The notes: generated by a model not told the origin, from the sequence alone. A stretch of 64,000 nt of DNA from JAICMB01 sp963802915 (GCA_963802915.1 CAWDKQ010000012.1:501915-565914), one strand, 5' to 3'; counted from the first letter of the stretch, positions 27,298-37,712 are shown. Numbers and translations: made by a program.

Positions 27298-28554
27298 ATG
27301 AAGAAACGAATCTTGTTCGTGGATGACGAGCCGAGGGTTTTAGAGGGTCTCGAAGACCTTCTGGTGCGGCATAGGCGCAAGTGGGACATGGCGTTTGCAC
27401 TGAGCGGCTCAACGGCATTGGATCTGATTCAGAAGAGCCCGTTCGACGTGATCGTCACAGACATGCGGATGCCGGAGATGGATGGCGCGACGCTGTTGCA
27501 AAAGGTCAAGGATCAGCATCCGCAAACTGTGCGAATCGTGCTTTCGGGACATGCGGAAATGGAAGCCACGATGCGAACCGTGTCGGTGGCGCATCAGTAT
27601 TTGCATAAACCATGTAATCCGGAAATCCTTGAGAAAGTAATTGAGAGGACTTGCGATCTTCAATCTCTGATCGGCGATGAGAGGATAAGGAAAACTGTCG
27701 GTAAGTTGCAGCGGCTGCCGTCATTACCTACCGTCTACGCTGCTCTCCAACGCGTCGTCTCGGATGAGAAATCCGGGGCACGAGAGATTGCTCGGGTTAT
27801 CGAACTGGACATTGGGATTTCGGCGAAAGTTCTGCAACTCGTCAATTCGGCTTTCTTTGGTCTGGGGCGCTGCATCGCGACGATTCAGGAAGCTGTGGTC
27901 TACCTCGGGACCGGAATGCTCCAGAAGCTGGTGCTCGCGACGGAAGTTTTTAAGGGGAATCGTCTGAACTCGCGCAGCCCCTTTCCCGTCGAATCGCTTC
28001 GCAATCATGCGCTCTTGACGGCCGGCATAGCGCAGAGAATTCTCGGGCACGATCGCAAACAGGCGGAGGTTGCATGGGCAGCCGGGCTCCTGCACGATAT
28101 CGGCAAGCTGGTCCTGGCCGCCGAACTGCCGGACCATTTGACCGCTGCAATGACACTGTCGCGCGAGACCGGACAGCCTCTGTGGCGGGCTGAGCAAGAA
28201 CTACAGGGCATTTCGCATGCTGAGGTTGGCGCTTACTTGCTGGGTTTGTGGGGAATCCCGATCCCCATTGTGGAAGCTGTGGCTAACCATCACATGCCGG
28301 AGCGGGTGCAACATCCGGAACTGGACGCGCTGACCGCGGTACACCTCGCCAACGCACTTGCACACGAGTGTGAACCCGACTATAACGGCGATCCGGCTGC
28401 ACTCCTGAATGCTGACTACATCGCAGCCCTAGGGCTGGCCGGCCGCCTCGACGGGTGGCGGGCGGCCGCTCAAGAACTGGCCTCGCAAAGGAGTGAACAT
28501 GACCAACACGATGAACGTAGAAGCGGCGTCCGCGCAACCGCGTCCGCCAAGTGA
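27298..28554 (+). CDS. Response regulator with HDOD output domain
   Basis: A 418-residue protein joining a receiver domain to an HDOD domain. Receiver: acidic pocket FVDDE, phosphoacceptor Asp55 in VIVTDMRMPEMDG, Ser in VLSGHAEM and Lys in YLHKPCNP. HDOD (about 135-335): LPSLPTVYAAL, VIELDIGISAKVLQLVNSAFFG, the helix AWAAGLLHDIGKLVLA and GISHAEVGAYLLGLWGIP. HDOD domains are HD-fold proteins mostly without hydrolase activity that act in signalling. This receiver-HDOD layout is common in environmental bacteria. Its 3' end overlaps the next regulator gene by 56 bp, so the two are co-expressed and may act together. Confidence 0.9.
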   Translation: MKKRILFVDDEPRVLEGLEDLLVRHRRKWDMAFALSGSTALDLIQKSPFDVIVTDMRMPEMDGATLLQKVKDQHPQTVRIVLSGHAEMEATMRTVSVAHQYLHKPCNPEILEKVIERTCDLQSLIGDERIRKTVGKLQRLPSLPTVYAALQRVVSDEKSGAREIARVIELDIGISAKVLQLVNSAFFGLGRCIATIQEAVVYLGTGMLQKLVLATEVFKGNRLNSRSPFPVESLRNHALLTAGIAQRILGHDRKQAEVAWAAGLLHDIGKLVLAAELPDHLTAAMTLSRETGQPLWRAEQELQGISHAEVGAYLLGLWGIPIPIVEAVANHHMPERVQHPELDALTAVHLANALAHECEPDYNGDPAALLNADYIAALGLAGRLDGWRAAAQELASQRSEHDQHDERRSGVRATASAK

Positions 28555-29719
28555 AGATGCATGGCGCTTGGCTGGCGCGGGGCGGCCTCGTCTGCTGTGC
28601 GTGGATGACGATCCGAATGTGCTCGAAGGTCTCCAGCTTCATTTGGAGCGGCTCTATCGCATGAGCACGGCAACCAGCGGCGCCGGCGGGCTTGAGCTGC
28701 TCGATAAAGAGGGTCCATGCGCGATTGTCGTCTCCGATATGCGCATGCCGCATATGGACGGCGCCACGTTTCTGGGAAAAGTGCGCGAGCGATTCCCCGA
28801 TACGGTCCGCATGCTCCTTACTGGTTATGCCGACATCGAAGCCGCCATGGCGGCGGTGAACGAAGGTCAGATTTTCCGATTTCTCACGAAGCCCTGTCCG
28901 CCGGCACAACTGCTGGGTGCCTTACGCGCGGCCACCGACCAATATCGCTTAACGACGGCTGAGCGAGTTCTCCTCGAAATGACGCTCCAGGGAAGCGTCA
29001 AGGCCCTCACCGACATTCTTGCTCTTACGCATCCGCTGGCCTTCGCGCGTGCGATGCGTCTGCGCCAGTCAGTAACCGCCCTTGCGGAATGGACCAACAT
29101 GAGAGAACGCTGGCATGTTGAGATTGAGGCGATGCTTTCTCAGATCGGATGCGTGATGTTGCCGGCCAAGACGGTCGAGAAACTCCACTACGGTCACGAT
29201 CTTTCAGAAGAAGAACAAAAGCAGGTTGCCGAACTACCGCGCGTAGCGGAACGTCTGCTCGGTCCGATTCCTCGGCTCGAGAGAGTTCGAGCAATTCTCG
29301 TCGGGTGCGCGGAAATAAAACGTCCTGCTAATTCAAACTCACAGAGCGAAGATGAATTCGAGAGGACAGGCATCCAGATGCTGCGGATAGCGTCGGATTT
29401 CGACACTCTTGAATCGCGTGGGCTGGATCTCAGCGTCGCGCTCGATACAATGCGTGCCCGCGGGAATCTCTACGACAGCCAATTGCTCGCGGCTTTTGCC
29501 GAACTCCGCGGGAGTACTCGTCCCGAACAGACCATCAAGGAAGTACCGTTATCGAAACTCGAAGTCGGGATGGTGTTGGCGGAAGATATCGGTTTGCAGA
29601 ATGGTCTGATGCTGGCTGCACGAGGTTACGAAGTCACGTTGCAATTCGTTGAGCGGGCGCGTAAGTGGCAGTCGCAGGCAGTGAATAAAGCTGTGAAGGT
29701 TTCGACGCTGCGGAGATAA
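28499..29719 (+). CDS. Response regulator with a degenerate HD-type output region
   Basis: A 406-residue regulator. The ATG at 28499 has AAGGAG 6-7 bp upstream, inside the end of the previous gene. Receiver: VDDDPNVLEGL, phosphoacceptor Asp80 in VVSDMRMPHMDG, Thr in LLTGYADIE and Lys in FLTKPCPPAQLL. The region from ~155 (LTHPLAFARAMRLRQSVTAL) resembles the helical body of HD-GYP-like output domains but shows no HD or GYP motif. The C-terminus (SKLEVGMVLAEDIGLQNG, LMLAARGYEVTLQFVERAR) matches the cap often found after RpfG-type regulators. I infer a non-catalytic HD-like signalling module paired with the HDOD regulator. Confidence 0.87.
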   Translation: MTNTMNVEAASAQPRPPSEDAWRLAGAGRPRLLCVDDDPNVLEGLQLHLERLYRMSTATSGAGGLELLDKEGPCAIVVSDMRMPHMDGATFLGKVRERFPDTVRMLLTGYADIEAAMAAVNEGQIFRFLTKPCPPAQLLGALRAATDQYRLTTAERVLLEMTLQGSVKALTDILALTHPLAFARAMRLRQSVTALAEWTNMRERWHVEIEAMLSQIGCVMLPAKTVEKLHYGHDLSEEEQKQVAELPRVAERLLGPIPRLERVRAILVGCAEIKRPANSNSQSEDEFERTGIQMLRIASDFDTLESRGLDLSVALDTMRARGNLYDSQLLAAFAELRGSTRPEQTIKEVPLSKLEVGMVLAEDIGLQNGLMLAARGYEVTLQFVERARKWQSQAVNKAVKVSTLRR

Positions 29720-29922
29720 TTGCTCCGCGGCGCAATGTCCGAAGTGCCCCGAGGCTCGCTATCGCGCTCATGAATCGTCCGGCACGCGACTATTTCGACA
29801 GGAAATCTGCGGCGCGTCAACTCGCGTCGCAGTTCTTGCACACATGACTTGAATGCTACCGATAATGCTTCATAACGGGTCAGGTGCTCGACCAGCGAAA
29901 CCTCATTTCTACGGCTCGGGTG

Positions 29923-30465
29923 TTAGACCGGCCTTGGTGCCGAATCGCCTATGCCCGGCGCGTTGCGGCGAAGCAGGTCTTGTCGGCGTGAAACGGAATT
30001 TGCTGGGAGGATGAGAAGGCCCCCCGGGGCCGGAGACAGCAAATGGATGTCCGGTTCTGCGAACGGCAGGGAACCACCGCCGAGAGGCACACGTTGCGAG
30101 CTGTGGAGATGTGCCGGAAAACCCCACATGACACGTACGCGCGTTACTCCGTTGGCAATGAACAACGGCAAGTAATCTTTATCGGGCGGATGAATATGCA
30201 TATCCCATAAGCCGCGAATTAGAAATCTACCAGTTGCGTCCACTATCCGCGCATTCTTTGCTACAGCAGTACTCCCGCTCTTGGTTAGCGCCGTGATGTG
30301 ATAACCGCTGATCGTTACGGTTACGTCCGGATTTGCCGGCGCACTCGTCGCATCGATCACGGTGAAGTGAGTGAAAACGAGCGCTGCGTCGGGTTCGCGT
30401 GGAATTTGTTGTGCGATTGCCGACGACAGGAATAACGAAACGAGCGAAGTGAAGCTTCTGATCAT
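29923..30465 (-). pseudogene. Truncated amidohydrolase, N-terminal part
   Basis: The first ~115 codons read as a secreted metal-dependent amidohydrolase: signal peptide (MIRSFTSLVSLFLSSAIAQ), the beta-sandwich strand FTHFTVIDATSAPANPDVTV, then GRFLIRGLWDMHIHPPDKDY with the HxH metal ligands, and FIANGVTRVRVMWGFP. After that the sequence loses family similarity and stops at 180 residues, against roughly 430 for the family. All later metal ligands are missing. It is best seen as a decayed gene truncated at its 3' end. Confidence 0.75.
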
Positions 30466-30584
30466 CTGCCATCCCTGGAACCGATCGGGCCGCGGATTCG
30501 ATTATTTCCGTTTGACAACGTTCTGTACCTTTCTGAGTCTCGCCGCAAGTGGCCCAAGAAACACCTGAGCTGCTTGTGTGTTGA

Positions 30585-31016
30585 TTAGCTGTTTGAAAGC
30601 TGGCGTAATACCGTAGCGTGATCGAAGTACACCTTCTCGCAGACGAGTCGTTCGCCTTCGAAGACGAAGATTAGAGCGCTTTGCACTTCCATGCGGTTTC
30701 CCGTGGGCGCGATTCTTGCCCAGTCCGCGCGATGCGTTCCGCCAAACCTGCATTCCACGATGACCGCCTCATCAGCGTGATAGAGTGCCAGCCTTTCGAG
30801 CCGAAAATCCGGGAAGGCGCGGAGCAATTGAGTGAGAAGACCTTCTACTCCTTCAGCGCCATCGATGATGGCCCCCATGGCGGGCACCTCGTAGCGGGGA
30901 TGATCGAATGTTGCGAGGGCGGCTGCGACGTCGTGAGTCACTGCTTCGGCCTCGATGTGAGCGTTCACGATTGCTTCGCGCCGCGCCCTTATACTATGAG
31001 TTTCTGTGGTTGCCAT
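30585..31016 (-). CDS. SnoaL/NTF2-like protein
   Basis: A 143-residue protein of the SnoaL-like NTF2 fold, a cone-shaped alpha+beta barrel used by ester cyclases, ketosteroid isomerase-like enzymes and many binding proteins. Supporting segments are ALATFDHPRYEVP, GAEGVEGLLTQLLRAFPDF and the late strands ALIFVFEGERLVCEKVYFD, typical of the family's ester cyclase-like branch. It has no signal peptide and is cytoplasmic. It lies 26 bp downstream of the lipoprotein gene and probably shares its transcript. Substrate unknown. Confidence 0.8.
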   Translation of the reverse strand: MATTETHSIRARREAIVNAHIEAEAVTHDVAAALATFDHPRYEVPAMGAIIDGAEGVEGLLTQLLRAFPDFRLERLALYHADEAVIVECRFGGTHRADWARIAPTGNRMEVQSALIFVFEGERLVCEKVYFDHATVLRQLSNS

Positions 31017-31042
31017 CTTTTTCTCCTGTTTGCCAAATATTT

Positions 31043-31579
31043 TCAGGGATGTTCCCTCGAGGCGTTGACCGGAGACGAAGCCGGCGCAAGTTCCGAAGAA
31101 GCGATATCGGAAACCGCTTTCCAGGAACCATCCGGCTGCTTGCGATACGTGGTTACATAACTGCCGCGGTCGTTGATTACGCCCTTGGAGTTCGGCTCGG
31201 TCATGGTCATTACGTAGGATCCCTGCGTGTAGCCGAGATCCCCCGCCTTCGAAATCTCAACCTTGGAGGCATGAAACTTGAGGGACAGGGCCGGGTCGCT
31301 AACCATTTGTTTTAGCATCTTGCGGATCGCTTCCTTGCCCGAAACCGACGGCATTCCGGGAGCCATGAGAACCGCATCGTCGGCATAATGAGCGGCGAGT
31401 TTCTCAGGGTCTTTGGAAACGTATTCATCGTTCCAACGTGTTTCGTTGTCCTTCAAAGCCTGAACCTCGGCTTGCGTTGTGTCGGGTGCGCTCTGTTGAC
31501 AACCATCGGCAAATACGAAGATCAACGCCGCGCTGCCGAGGATCACCATTCTCTTGACGATTTTGTTTTTTTGGGTCAT
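31043..31579 (-). CDS. SnoaL-like (DUF4440-type) lipoprotein
   Basis: A 178-residue predicted lipoprotein; the lipobox is FADGC near residue 27 after a hydrophobic leader, and the start at 31579 (MTQKNKIVKRMV) fits a lipoprotein signal better than the ATG seven codons earlier. The mature domain is an NTF2-like fold: LKDNETRWNDEYVSKDPEKL, AAHYADDAVLMAPGMP, GKEAIRKMLKQM, then beta strands ending GSWKAVSDIASSE. This is the DUF4440/SnoaL_3 pattern. It is likely anchored to the outer face of the inner membrane or to the outer membrane. Role unknown; together with the next gene it forms a pair of NTF2-fold proteins. Confidence 0.82.
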   Translation of the reverse strand: MTQKNKIVKRMVILGSAALIFVFADGCQQSAPDTTQAEVQALKDNETRWNDEYVSKDPEKLAAHYADDAVLMAPGMPSVSGKEAIRKMLKQMVSDPALSLKFHASKVEISKAGDLGYTQGSYVMTMTEPNSKGVINDRGSYVTTYRKQPDGSWKAVSDIASSELAPASSPVNASREHP

Positions 31580-31717
31580 CGCGGGTTTATACGAATGCAT
31601 TGCCCGATTGGATGTCGAAGAGCCAAGTGGACGCGAAATGAGGTAAACTACTTCTCAATTTGCAGCGGAGTCGAACGGTGAAGGGTTCGCCGGACCGCTC
31701 ACTCAATTAGGGCTTCC

Positions 31718-32317
31718 ATGGCGCGCGGGGACGAATGCGGCGATGTGACGCAACTTCTGATCCAATGGCGCGGCGGCGACCGCCATGCTTTGGACAAACT
31801 GATCCCCCTTGTCTACAACCAGTTGCGAGAGATTGCCGGCCGCTACCTGCGCCGCGACATGGGTGGCCGCGATCTCCAGAGCACGGAACTCGTACATGAA
31901 GCGTATGTGCGTCTCATCGATCAGACCCGCAGCGATTGGCAGAGCCGCGCGCACTTTTTCGGAGTCGCCGCCACCATCATCCGCAATCTTCTCGTCGATC
32001 ATGCCCGTAGCCGCCGGGCGGCCAAGCGAGGCGGCGAAGCGGCGACAATTTCACTCGATGAAGCCCTGCTGTTCCCGGGCAGGCCGGAATTGAATCTCAT
32101 CGCATTGGATGACGCGCTGCTCAGCCTGGCCCGTATTGATCCGCAACAGCAAAGGATCGTGGAACTGCGCTTTTTTGCGGGGCTCACGATTGAAGAAACG
32201 GCCGAGGTGCTTCAAGTCTCGACTTCCACCGTCAAGCGTGACTGGATTCTCGCTAAGACGTGGATCTTCCGCGAATTGTCCAAAACCGGAGAGGTCGAGC
32301 CAGAGGAGCGGTTATGA
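31718..32317 (+). CDS. ECF-like RNA polymerase sigma factor, kinase-linked type
   Basis: A 199-residue sigma factor of the ECF-like group that in Acidobacteria and Planctomycetes is usually encoded beside a Ser/Thr kinase. Region 2 contains LVYNQLREIAGRYLRRD and TELVHEAYVRLID, with HFFGVAATIIRNLLVDHAR as the core-binding helix. Region 4 is FFAGLTIEETAEVLQVSTSTVKRDWILAK with a clear helix-turn-helix. There is no anti-sigma gene. Instead its stop overlaps the ATG of a Ser/Thr kinase by 4 bp, so control by phosphorylation through that kinase is the likely scheme, by analogy with family members. Confidence 0.92.
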   Translation: MARGDECGDVTQLLIQWRGGDRHALDKLIPLVYNQLREIAGRYLRRDMGGRDLQSTELVHEAYVRLIDQTRSDWQSRAHFFGVAATIIRNLLVDHARSRRAAKRGGEAATISLDEALLFPGRPELNLIALDDALLSLARIDPQQQRIVELRFFAGLTIEETAEVLQVSTSTVKRDWILAKTWIFRELSKTGEVEPEERL

Positions 32318-35300
32318 CCTTTGAGCGCTGGCAGCAGGTAAAGGAGCTATTCGAATCGACACGCCAGGCTACCAGCGAAGATCGCGAACTGCAACTGGAC
32401 CGCGTCGACGACACGGAGGTATCGCGCGAGGTGAGGCTGCTGCTTGCGGCTTACGATGAGTCTCGCGATTTCCTCGAGCAACCGGCGATCGCGGAACCGG
32501 AGGCGCTTCAGGCTCACATTTCATCTATCTTTCCCGGAATGCGTCTCGGCGCATTTGAAATCGTTCGAGAGCTGGCCGAGGGAGGCATGGGGGTGGTTTA
32601 CGAAGGCTCCCGCGCGGACGGACAATTCCAGCAGCGAGTGGCCATAAAGGTCATGAAAAATTGGCTGCGCCGCGAAGCTGACCTGATCCGGTTTCGCGCC
32701 GAACGCCAGATTGTGGCGGACCTCAATCATCCTAACATTGCGCGCCTCCTCGATGGTGGAACGACATTAGGCGGCGTTCCTTACTCCGTAATGGAGTTCG
32801 TCGAGGGTCGTTACATTGATGACTATTGCAACCGTCGCGAACTCTCAACCGCGGAGCGTCTAAGAATCTTCCAGGCGGTCTGCGAAGGCGTCCGCTGCGC
32901 CCATCGGCATGGCGTAATTCATCGCGACTTGAAACCTTCGAATATCCTGGTGACCTCCGACGGCGTTCCGAAATTGCTGGATTTTGGAATCGCGAAAGTA
33001 TCAACGGCAGACGCCCAGGCCACGCAAACCCATACATGGAATCGCGCGGCAACTCCGCGCTATGCGAGCCCGGAACAGCTCCGTGGAGAGGTTGTCAATG
33101 CGTCGTCGGACGTCTATTCTCTGGGTGTCATTCTTTATGAGCTTTTGACCGGCACGCACCCCTCTGACGGCCAGGAGTCTGAGAAACCCAGCAGGCGGGC
33201 AGGGCGGAGAGACTGGGCCCCGCATCTTGACAACATCGTTCTGAAAGCAATCGATAAAGAGCCTGCGAACCGGATCCAGTCCGTGGAAGAATTGTCGAAC
33301 GAGATCGAGAGATTCTTAAACGGAGAGTCGGGTCGCGATCCGGCCGGTATCTTTCAACACCGGACCCGACGCTGGATCACAACGCTTGCGCTACCCGCGG
33401 CAGTTTTATTCTTAGTTGCCGCACTCCTCGCTTTTTGGATTCCACGCCGTCATCGCGAGTCCGGGAAGTCCGCGCGACCTTCGCTGGCAATTCTCGGATT
33501 CCAGAATTTATCGCCGAATAAGTCCGAGTCCTGGGTAGACACTGCGCTCGCCGAGATGCTGACTACGGAATTGGCTTCCAATGAACGCGTCAGGCTTGTT
33601 CCACTTGAGACCATCAATCAGGTGAAAAGAGACCTGAGTTTATCCGATGCCTCGAGTTACGCCGCAGATCAACTGAAAAAACTGCGCTTCAACCTGAATG
33701 TCGACTATTTTCTCGTCGGCTCGTTTCTGGCTTCGGGCGAAACCGATCACGGACTGCGCGTCTATTTGCGACTGCTGGACTCACGCTCCGGGCAAATTGT
33801 TGCGGCCGCAAGCGAACAAGGTTCGCCAGGGGAGTTACCGGCCATGGTCTATCAGGTGACCGACGAACTCTCCCGGCGCGGCGGCTGGGGCGAGATGGCG
33901 TCCAGCAAGTCGAATGGAGCTCTGGACTCGTTTTCGAATCCGACGGCGGCTAAATTATACGCTCAGGCCATGGTTCTCTCGAGGAACTTCGATGTGCCAG
34001 GCGCGCGAGATCTGTTGAAGCAGGCGGTCGCGGCGGATCCGCGTAGCCCCCTGGCGCATTCGGCTTATGGCGCGATTCTGGCCACGCTTGGCTTCGACGA
34101 TAAAGCTCGAGCCGAAGCTAAGCTCGCCTTCGAATCGTCAGACAGCCTGCCGCGGGAGCAGCGGCTGCTGATCGAAGCACGCTATCACGCCGCGGAGCAC
34201 GACTGGCCTCGCGCCATCGCCAATTATCGATCGCTGTGGGACTTGTTCAGTGATAATCCGGATTATGGACTCTTGCTGGCGCGAGCCCAATATGCGGCCG
34301 GAAAGCCGAAAGAAGCGCTTGCCACCATCGCAGCATTGCGGCGCCGAATGGAAGCGAGCGTTGCGGATCCTCGAATCGACCTGACCGAAGCCCGCACCGC
34401 GGCCCTTCAATCCGATTTCCAGACCATGCTTCGAGCCGCCTCCGCGGCGGCCATGACCGCGCAGCGCCTGAATGCGCGCACACTGATGGCGGAGGCCGAG
34501 CAGGTGCGCGGCGACGCGTTTTACAATATCGACCGCTTGGACGAAGCGATGGCATCCTATCGCAGCTCCGAACAGCTCGACCGCGAACTCGGAGACGACT
34601 TTGGTCTGGCTTCCATCCTGCTGAGAGAGGGCCGAATTCACTGGAAGCAGGGTGATTATTCCAGCAGTACGCAATACGACAAAAAGGCGCTGATTCTGTT
34701 TCGCAACATCGGCAACCATAGCGCGATTCCAACAGTACTCAACAACATGGCTCTCAACCTGAACCAACTTGGGGACCGGGATGGCGCGCTGAAGCTGCTG
34801 GAACAATCGCTGGCGGTGTTTCGAGACTTAGGCGACCGGCCAGGCGTAATGTTCACCTTGAATAATTGCGGAAATCTTCTCCGCCGATTAAACCGCCCGG
34901 AAGAGGCACGCCGGAACTTTGAAGAGAGCCTCGCCATCGCGAGTCAATTGAGCGATCATTTACAGGTCGCGCGCTCCAATGTGACGCTGGCATCGCTCGA
35001 TCTGGACGAAGGCAATGTGATTCCCGCGGGAGAGCGGCTCGATCGGGCACTGGCGACCGCGAGCGCATCCGACAACCTTCGCATGGTGATTCTGCAACAC
35101 ATGGGAGACGTGCTGCGGGCTCGCGGCGACTTAAAAGGAGCGGAGAAGGTTTCCCTCGATTCGCTGGCGCTTTCCGTCAAGCTGAAGGCGGATCAATTCT
35201 CCGCGGATACGAGGTTGACTTTAGCCGATATCGCCGTTGAGAAAGGGGATCTCCCGGCGGCTCGCAAACTGTTCGCTGCAGCAAGCGCTTTTTACGTCTC

Positions 35301-35728
35301 GAACAAGCAGAAAAGCGAATTGTTGGAAGCGGCGCTCGTTGAGGCGCGAATTCATTTTGCCGCCGGGGAAACGGCTGAGGGCCGAAAGACAATCGAACCA
35401 GGCGATCGCCGGTTTCCATGCCGCTCAATCCGCAGCGCGCGAAACCGAAGCGTATTCCGTATTAGCGGACGCTTTGCTGGCGCAACATAAGCCCCGTTTA
35501 GCGCGAGAGGCTTTAGATCGCGGGATGAGCGCCTTTAAGAACTCGCATGAGTATTTGGAGTCGACCCGGTTCCGTTTGGAGTCGGCCCGCTCCGACGTCG
35601 CGTTGGGCGACGCCTCGGGAACGCGCCAACTGCGAGCCATTCTTTCCGACGCTGAATCCAAGGGATGGTCGGGCCTTGCCGCTCAAGCCCGAGCTGCGTT
35701 GGCGCAAGAGCCTGCCTTAAGACACTAA
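32314..35728 (+). pseudogene. Ser/Thr protein kinase with TPR sensor, single frameshift near the end
   Basis: Giant Hanks-type kinase. A ~70-residue N-terminal cap (TFERWQQVKELFESTRQ) is followed by the kinase: glycine loop AEGGMGVVYEG, Lys112 in VAIKVM, HRDLKPSN with His203 and DFG at 223. One membrane helix lies at ~353-375, then a TolB-like segment (LAILGFQNLSPNKSESW) and many TPR helices. The frame ends early at 35490 because GGG at 35379-35381 has one G more than expected. Dropping it restores the TPR sequence RQSNQAIAGFHAAQSAARE to a stop at 35728, giving about 1,137 residues. The kinase core is intact, so the early-stop product (1,058 residues) may still work. Confidence 0.85.
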
Positions 35729-35810
35729 AAAAATCTTCTCCGTCTGATCCAATCCAGGCCGATTTCCTCGCATTAATCCATGAACGCGGAAAATCGAGGA
35801 CTGGAGCGAA

Positions 35811-36374
35811 ATGATCGTATCTGACAACCGATTGGATTGCAGCCTGGCGCGGCGACTCAAGCTGCGCGACCCCCAAGCTCTGGCCGAGGTCTACGATCGC
35901 CACGGAAGAATGCTCTACGGCCTGATCTGGCGGATGGTCGGCGACCGGAGCGCGGCAGAAGACGTGACTCAGGAAACCATGCTGCGGATCTGGAATGGAA
36001 TTACCGGCTTTGATGAAAGCCGGTCTTCGCTGACCACTTGGATGGCAAAGGTTGCGAGGAATCAATCGATCGATTATCTCCGCTCTCGTTCGGCCAGAGA
36101 TACGGTCGCCATGGAGATCGAAGATATGCCGGCTGTTTCTGAAGATCTTGAGGAAAAGTTGGACCAGCGTCGCCGGCTGGATTTTCTTCGCAAAGGTTTT
36201 CAAATGCTTACGCCTGACGAGAAATTGGTACTCCGGCTCGCATACGTCGGCGGGCTGTCCCAAAGCGAGATTTCAAGGCATGTCGATCGGCCGCTGGGAA
36301 CAGTAAAAACGTGGGTGCGCGCCGCCCTGAAAACACTTCGCGCCGAGGCGAGTTGTCTGTTGCCGGCCGAGTAG
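35811..36374 (+). CDS. ECF-family RNA polymerase sigma factor
   Basis: A 187-residue extracytoplasmic-function sigma factor, unrelated in detail to the one at 31.7 kb. Region 2: LAEVYDRHGRMLYGLIWRMVGD, in pieces, with AEDVTQETMLRIW and TWMAKVARNQSIDYLRSR. Region 4: LTPDEKLVLRLAYVGGLSQ, SEISRHVDRPLGTVKTWVR, ending ALKTLR. The pattern is SigK-like. No anti-sigma factor is encoded beside it; the next gene, 18 bp downstream, is an FAD monooxygenase likely in the same transcript. The sigma factor may drive that gene directly. Confidence 0.92.
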   Translation: MIVSDNRLDCSLARRLKLRDPQALAEVYDRHGRMLYGLIWRMVGDRSAAEDVTQETMLRIWNGITGFDESRSSLTTWMAKVARNQSIDYLRSRSARDTVAMEIEDMPAVSEDLEEKLDQRRRLDFLRKGFQMLTPDEKLVLRLAYVGGLSQSEISRHVDRPLGTVKTWVRAALKTLRAEASCLLPAE

Positions 36375-36392
36375 AAGCGAGAAAGGATCTTC

Positions 36393-37712
36393 ATGATATC
36401 TAGCGCCCAACGCACGCACGCGATTGTTATTGGTGGGAGCATGGCTGGATTGCTTGCTGCTCGTGTGCTTTCTGAGCACTTTAAGAAAGTCACTTTGGTA
36501 GAACGGGATGTTTTCCCGGACAGGGACGAGAACCGGCGTGGCGTGCCGCAGGGCCGTCATACTCACGGTCTCCTGGCCAGCGGACGCCAGGTGATCGAGC
36601 GGCTGTTTCCTGGAATTTCGGACGATCTTATCCGCCGCGGGGCGATCATGGCGGACATCGCGGGCGAGAGCCGTTGGTTTATGGAGGGAGGATGTCACAC
36701 CCAATTCACGAGCGGGCTTAATGGTTTGCTGATGAGCCGGCCTTTTCTCGAGTGTACCGTCCGCCGATTTCTTCAACGTGTTCCGAATGTAGAAACGCGA
36801 GAGAATCTCCCCGTTCAAGGACTGTGCTCGACCGCCGATAAAAGCCGCGTCACAGGAATTAAGGCTGGCGACGAAAGTTTTTCGGCGGACCTCGTTGTAG
36901 ATACGACTGGACGCGGTTCTCACAGTCCGCGCTGGCTGGAAGCGATGGGTTATCGAAAACCTATCGAAGATAAGGTTGAGATCGCACTCTCTTACACAAC
37001 GCGCTTCTTCAGCCGTCGCAAGGAAGATATGGGGGGGGACCTCGTGACGATTATCGCCCCCACACCTGGCGGCAAACGCGGCGGTGTCATTTTGGCGCAG
37101 GAGGGAGACCGTTGGACGGTTACTTTACTCTCCCATTTCGTCGCCGCCCCTCCACCTGAGTTGCCGGGCTTTATCGATTTTGCAGCCAAACTGGCAGCCC
37201 CATATATCTACGACGTCGTTCGGAAGGCTGAGCCGCTCGGCGAACCTTCAGTCACGCGATTTCCCGCCAGCACGCGGCGGCGCTACGAAAAGCTCACTCG
37301 TTTCCCTGACGGATACCTTGTCTTTGGAGACGCCATTTCGAGCTTCAACCCGATTTACGGCCAGGGAATGTCGGTCGCGGCGTTGGAGGCTGAGCAACTC
37401 GAGGCCACGCTTAGCGAAGGCGATTCCGATCTTTGGCGTCGCTTCTTCGGGAGAGCTGCAAAGGTCGTCGATACGCCCTGGAGTATCGCCGTTGGAAACG
37501 ACCTGCGCATGCCGGAAGTCGAGGGCATACGAAAGAGCCCGGGTGTCAACTTAATCAACTGGTACATGTCCAAACTCCACCGGGCGGCTCATCGTGACCC
37601 GGTCGCTTCCCTGGCTTTTCACCGTGTTGCGAATCTTCTGGCCCCGCCACCAAGCGTGTTGAAGCCGGCGATCGTAGCGCGAGTGTTGTCTCAAAACTTG
37701 TGGCCGCATTAG
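36393..37712 (+). CDS. FAD-dependent monooxygenase/oxidoreductase
   Basis: A 439-residue flavoprotein of the PHBH-like group. The ADP-binding loop is AIVIGGSMAGLLAARVLSEH, followed by the acidic strand end KVTLVERD, and the second FAD motif GYLVFGDAISSFNPIYGQGMS near residue 310 has the GD sequence of aromatic hydroxylases. RGVPQGRHTHGLLASG is a block common to a subfamily of hydroxylases and epoxidases near geranylgeranyl reductases. No membrane segments are seen. Substrate unknown. It follows an ECF sigma gene by 18 bp. I considered QhpG, the flavin monooxygenase of quinohemoprotein amine dehydrogenase, but there is no linkage to support that. Confidence 0.85.
   Translation: MISSAQRTHAIVIGGSMAGLLAARVLSEHFKKVTLVERDVFPDRDENRRGVPQGRHTHGLLASGRQVIERLFPGISDDLIRRGAIMADIAGESRWFMEGGCHTQFTSGLNGLLMSRPFLECTVRRFLQRVPNVETRENLPVQGLCSTADKSRVTGIKAGDESFSADLVVDTTGRGSHSPRWLEAMGYRKPIEDKVEIALSYTTRFFSRRKEDMGGDLVTIIAPTPGGKRGGVILAQEGDRWTVTLLSHFVAAPPPELPGFIDFAAKLAAPYIYDVVRKAEPLGEPSVTRFPASTRRRYEKLTRFPDGYLVFGDAISSFNPIYGQGMSVAALEAEQLEATLSEGDSDLWRRFFGRAAKVVDTPWSIAVGNDLRMPEVEGIRKSPGVNLINWYMSKLHRAAHRDPVASLAFHRVANLLAPPPSVLKPAIVARVLSQNLWPH

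Noticed and set aside
36393..37712. FAD monooxygenase as the missing QhpG of the amine dehydrogenase system
   Set aside because: The family is broad and the gene is 22 kb from the qhp genes next to an ECF sigma factor; nothing specific supports it.
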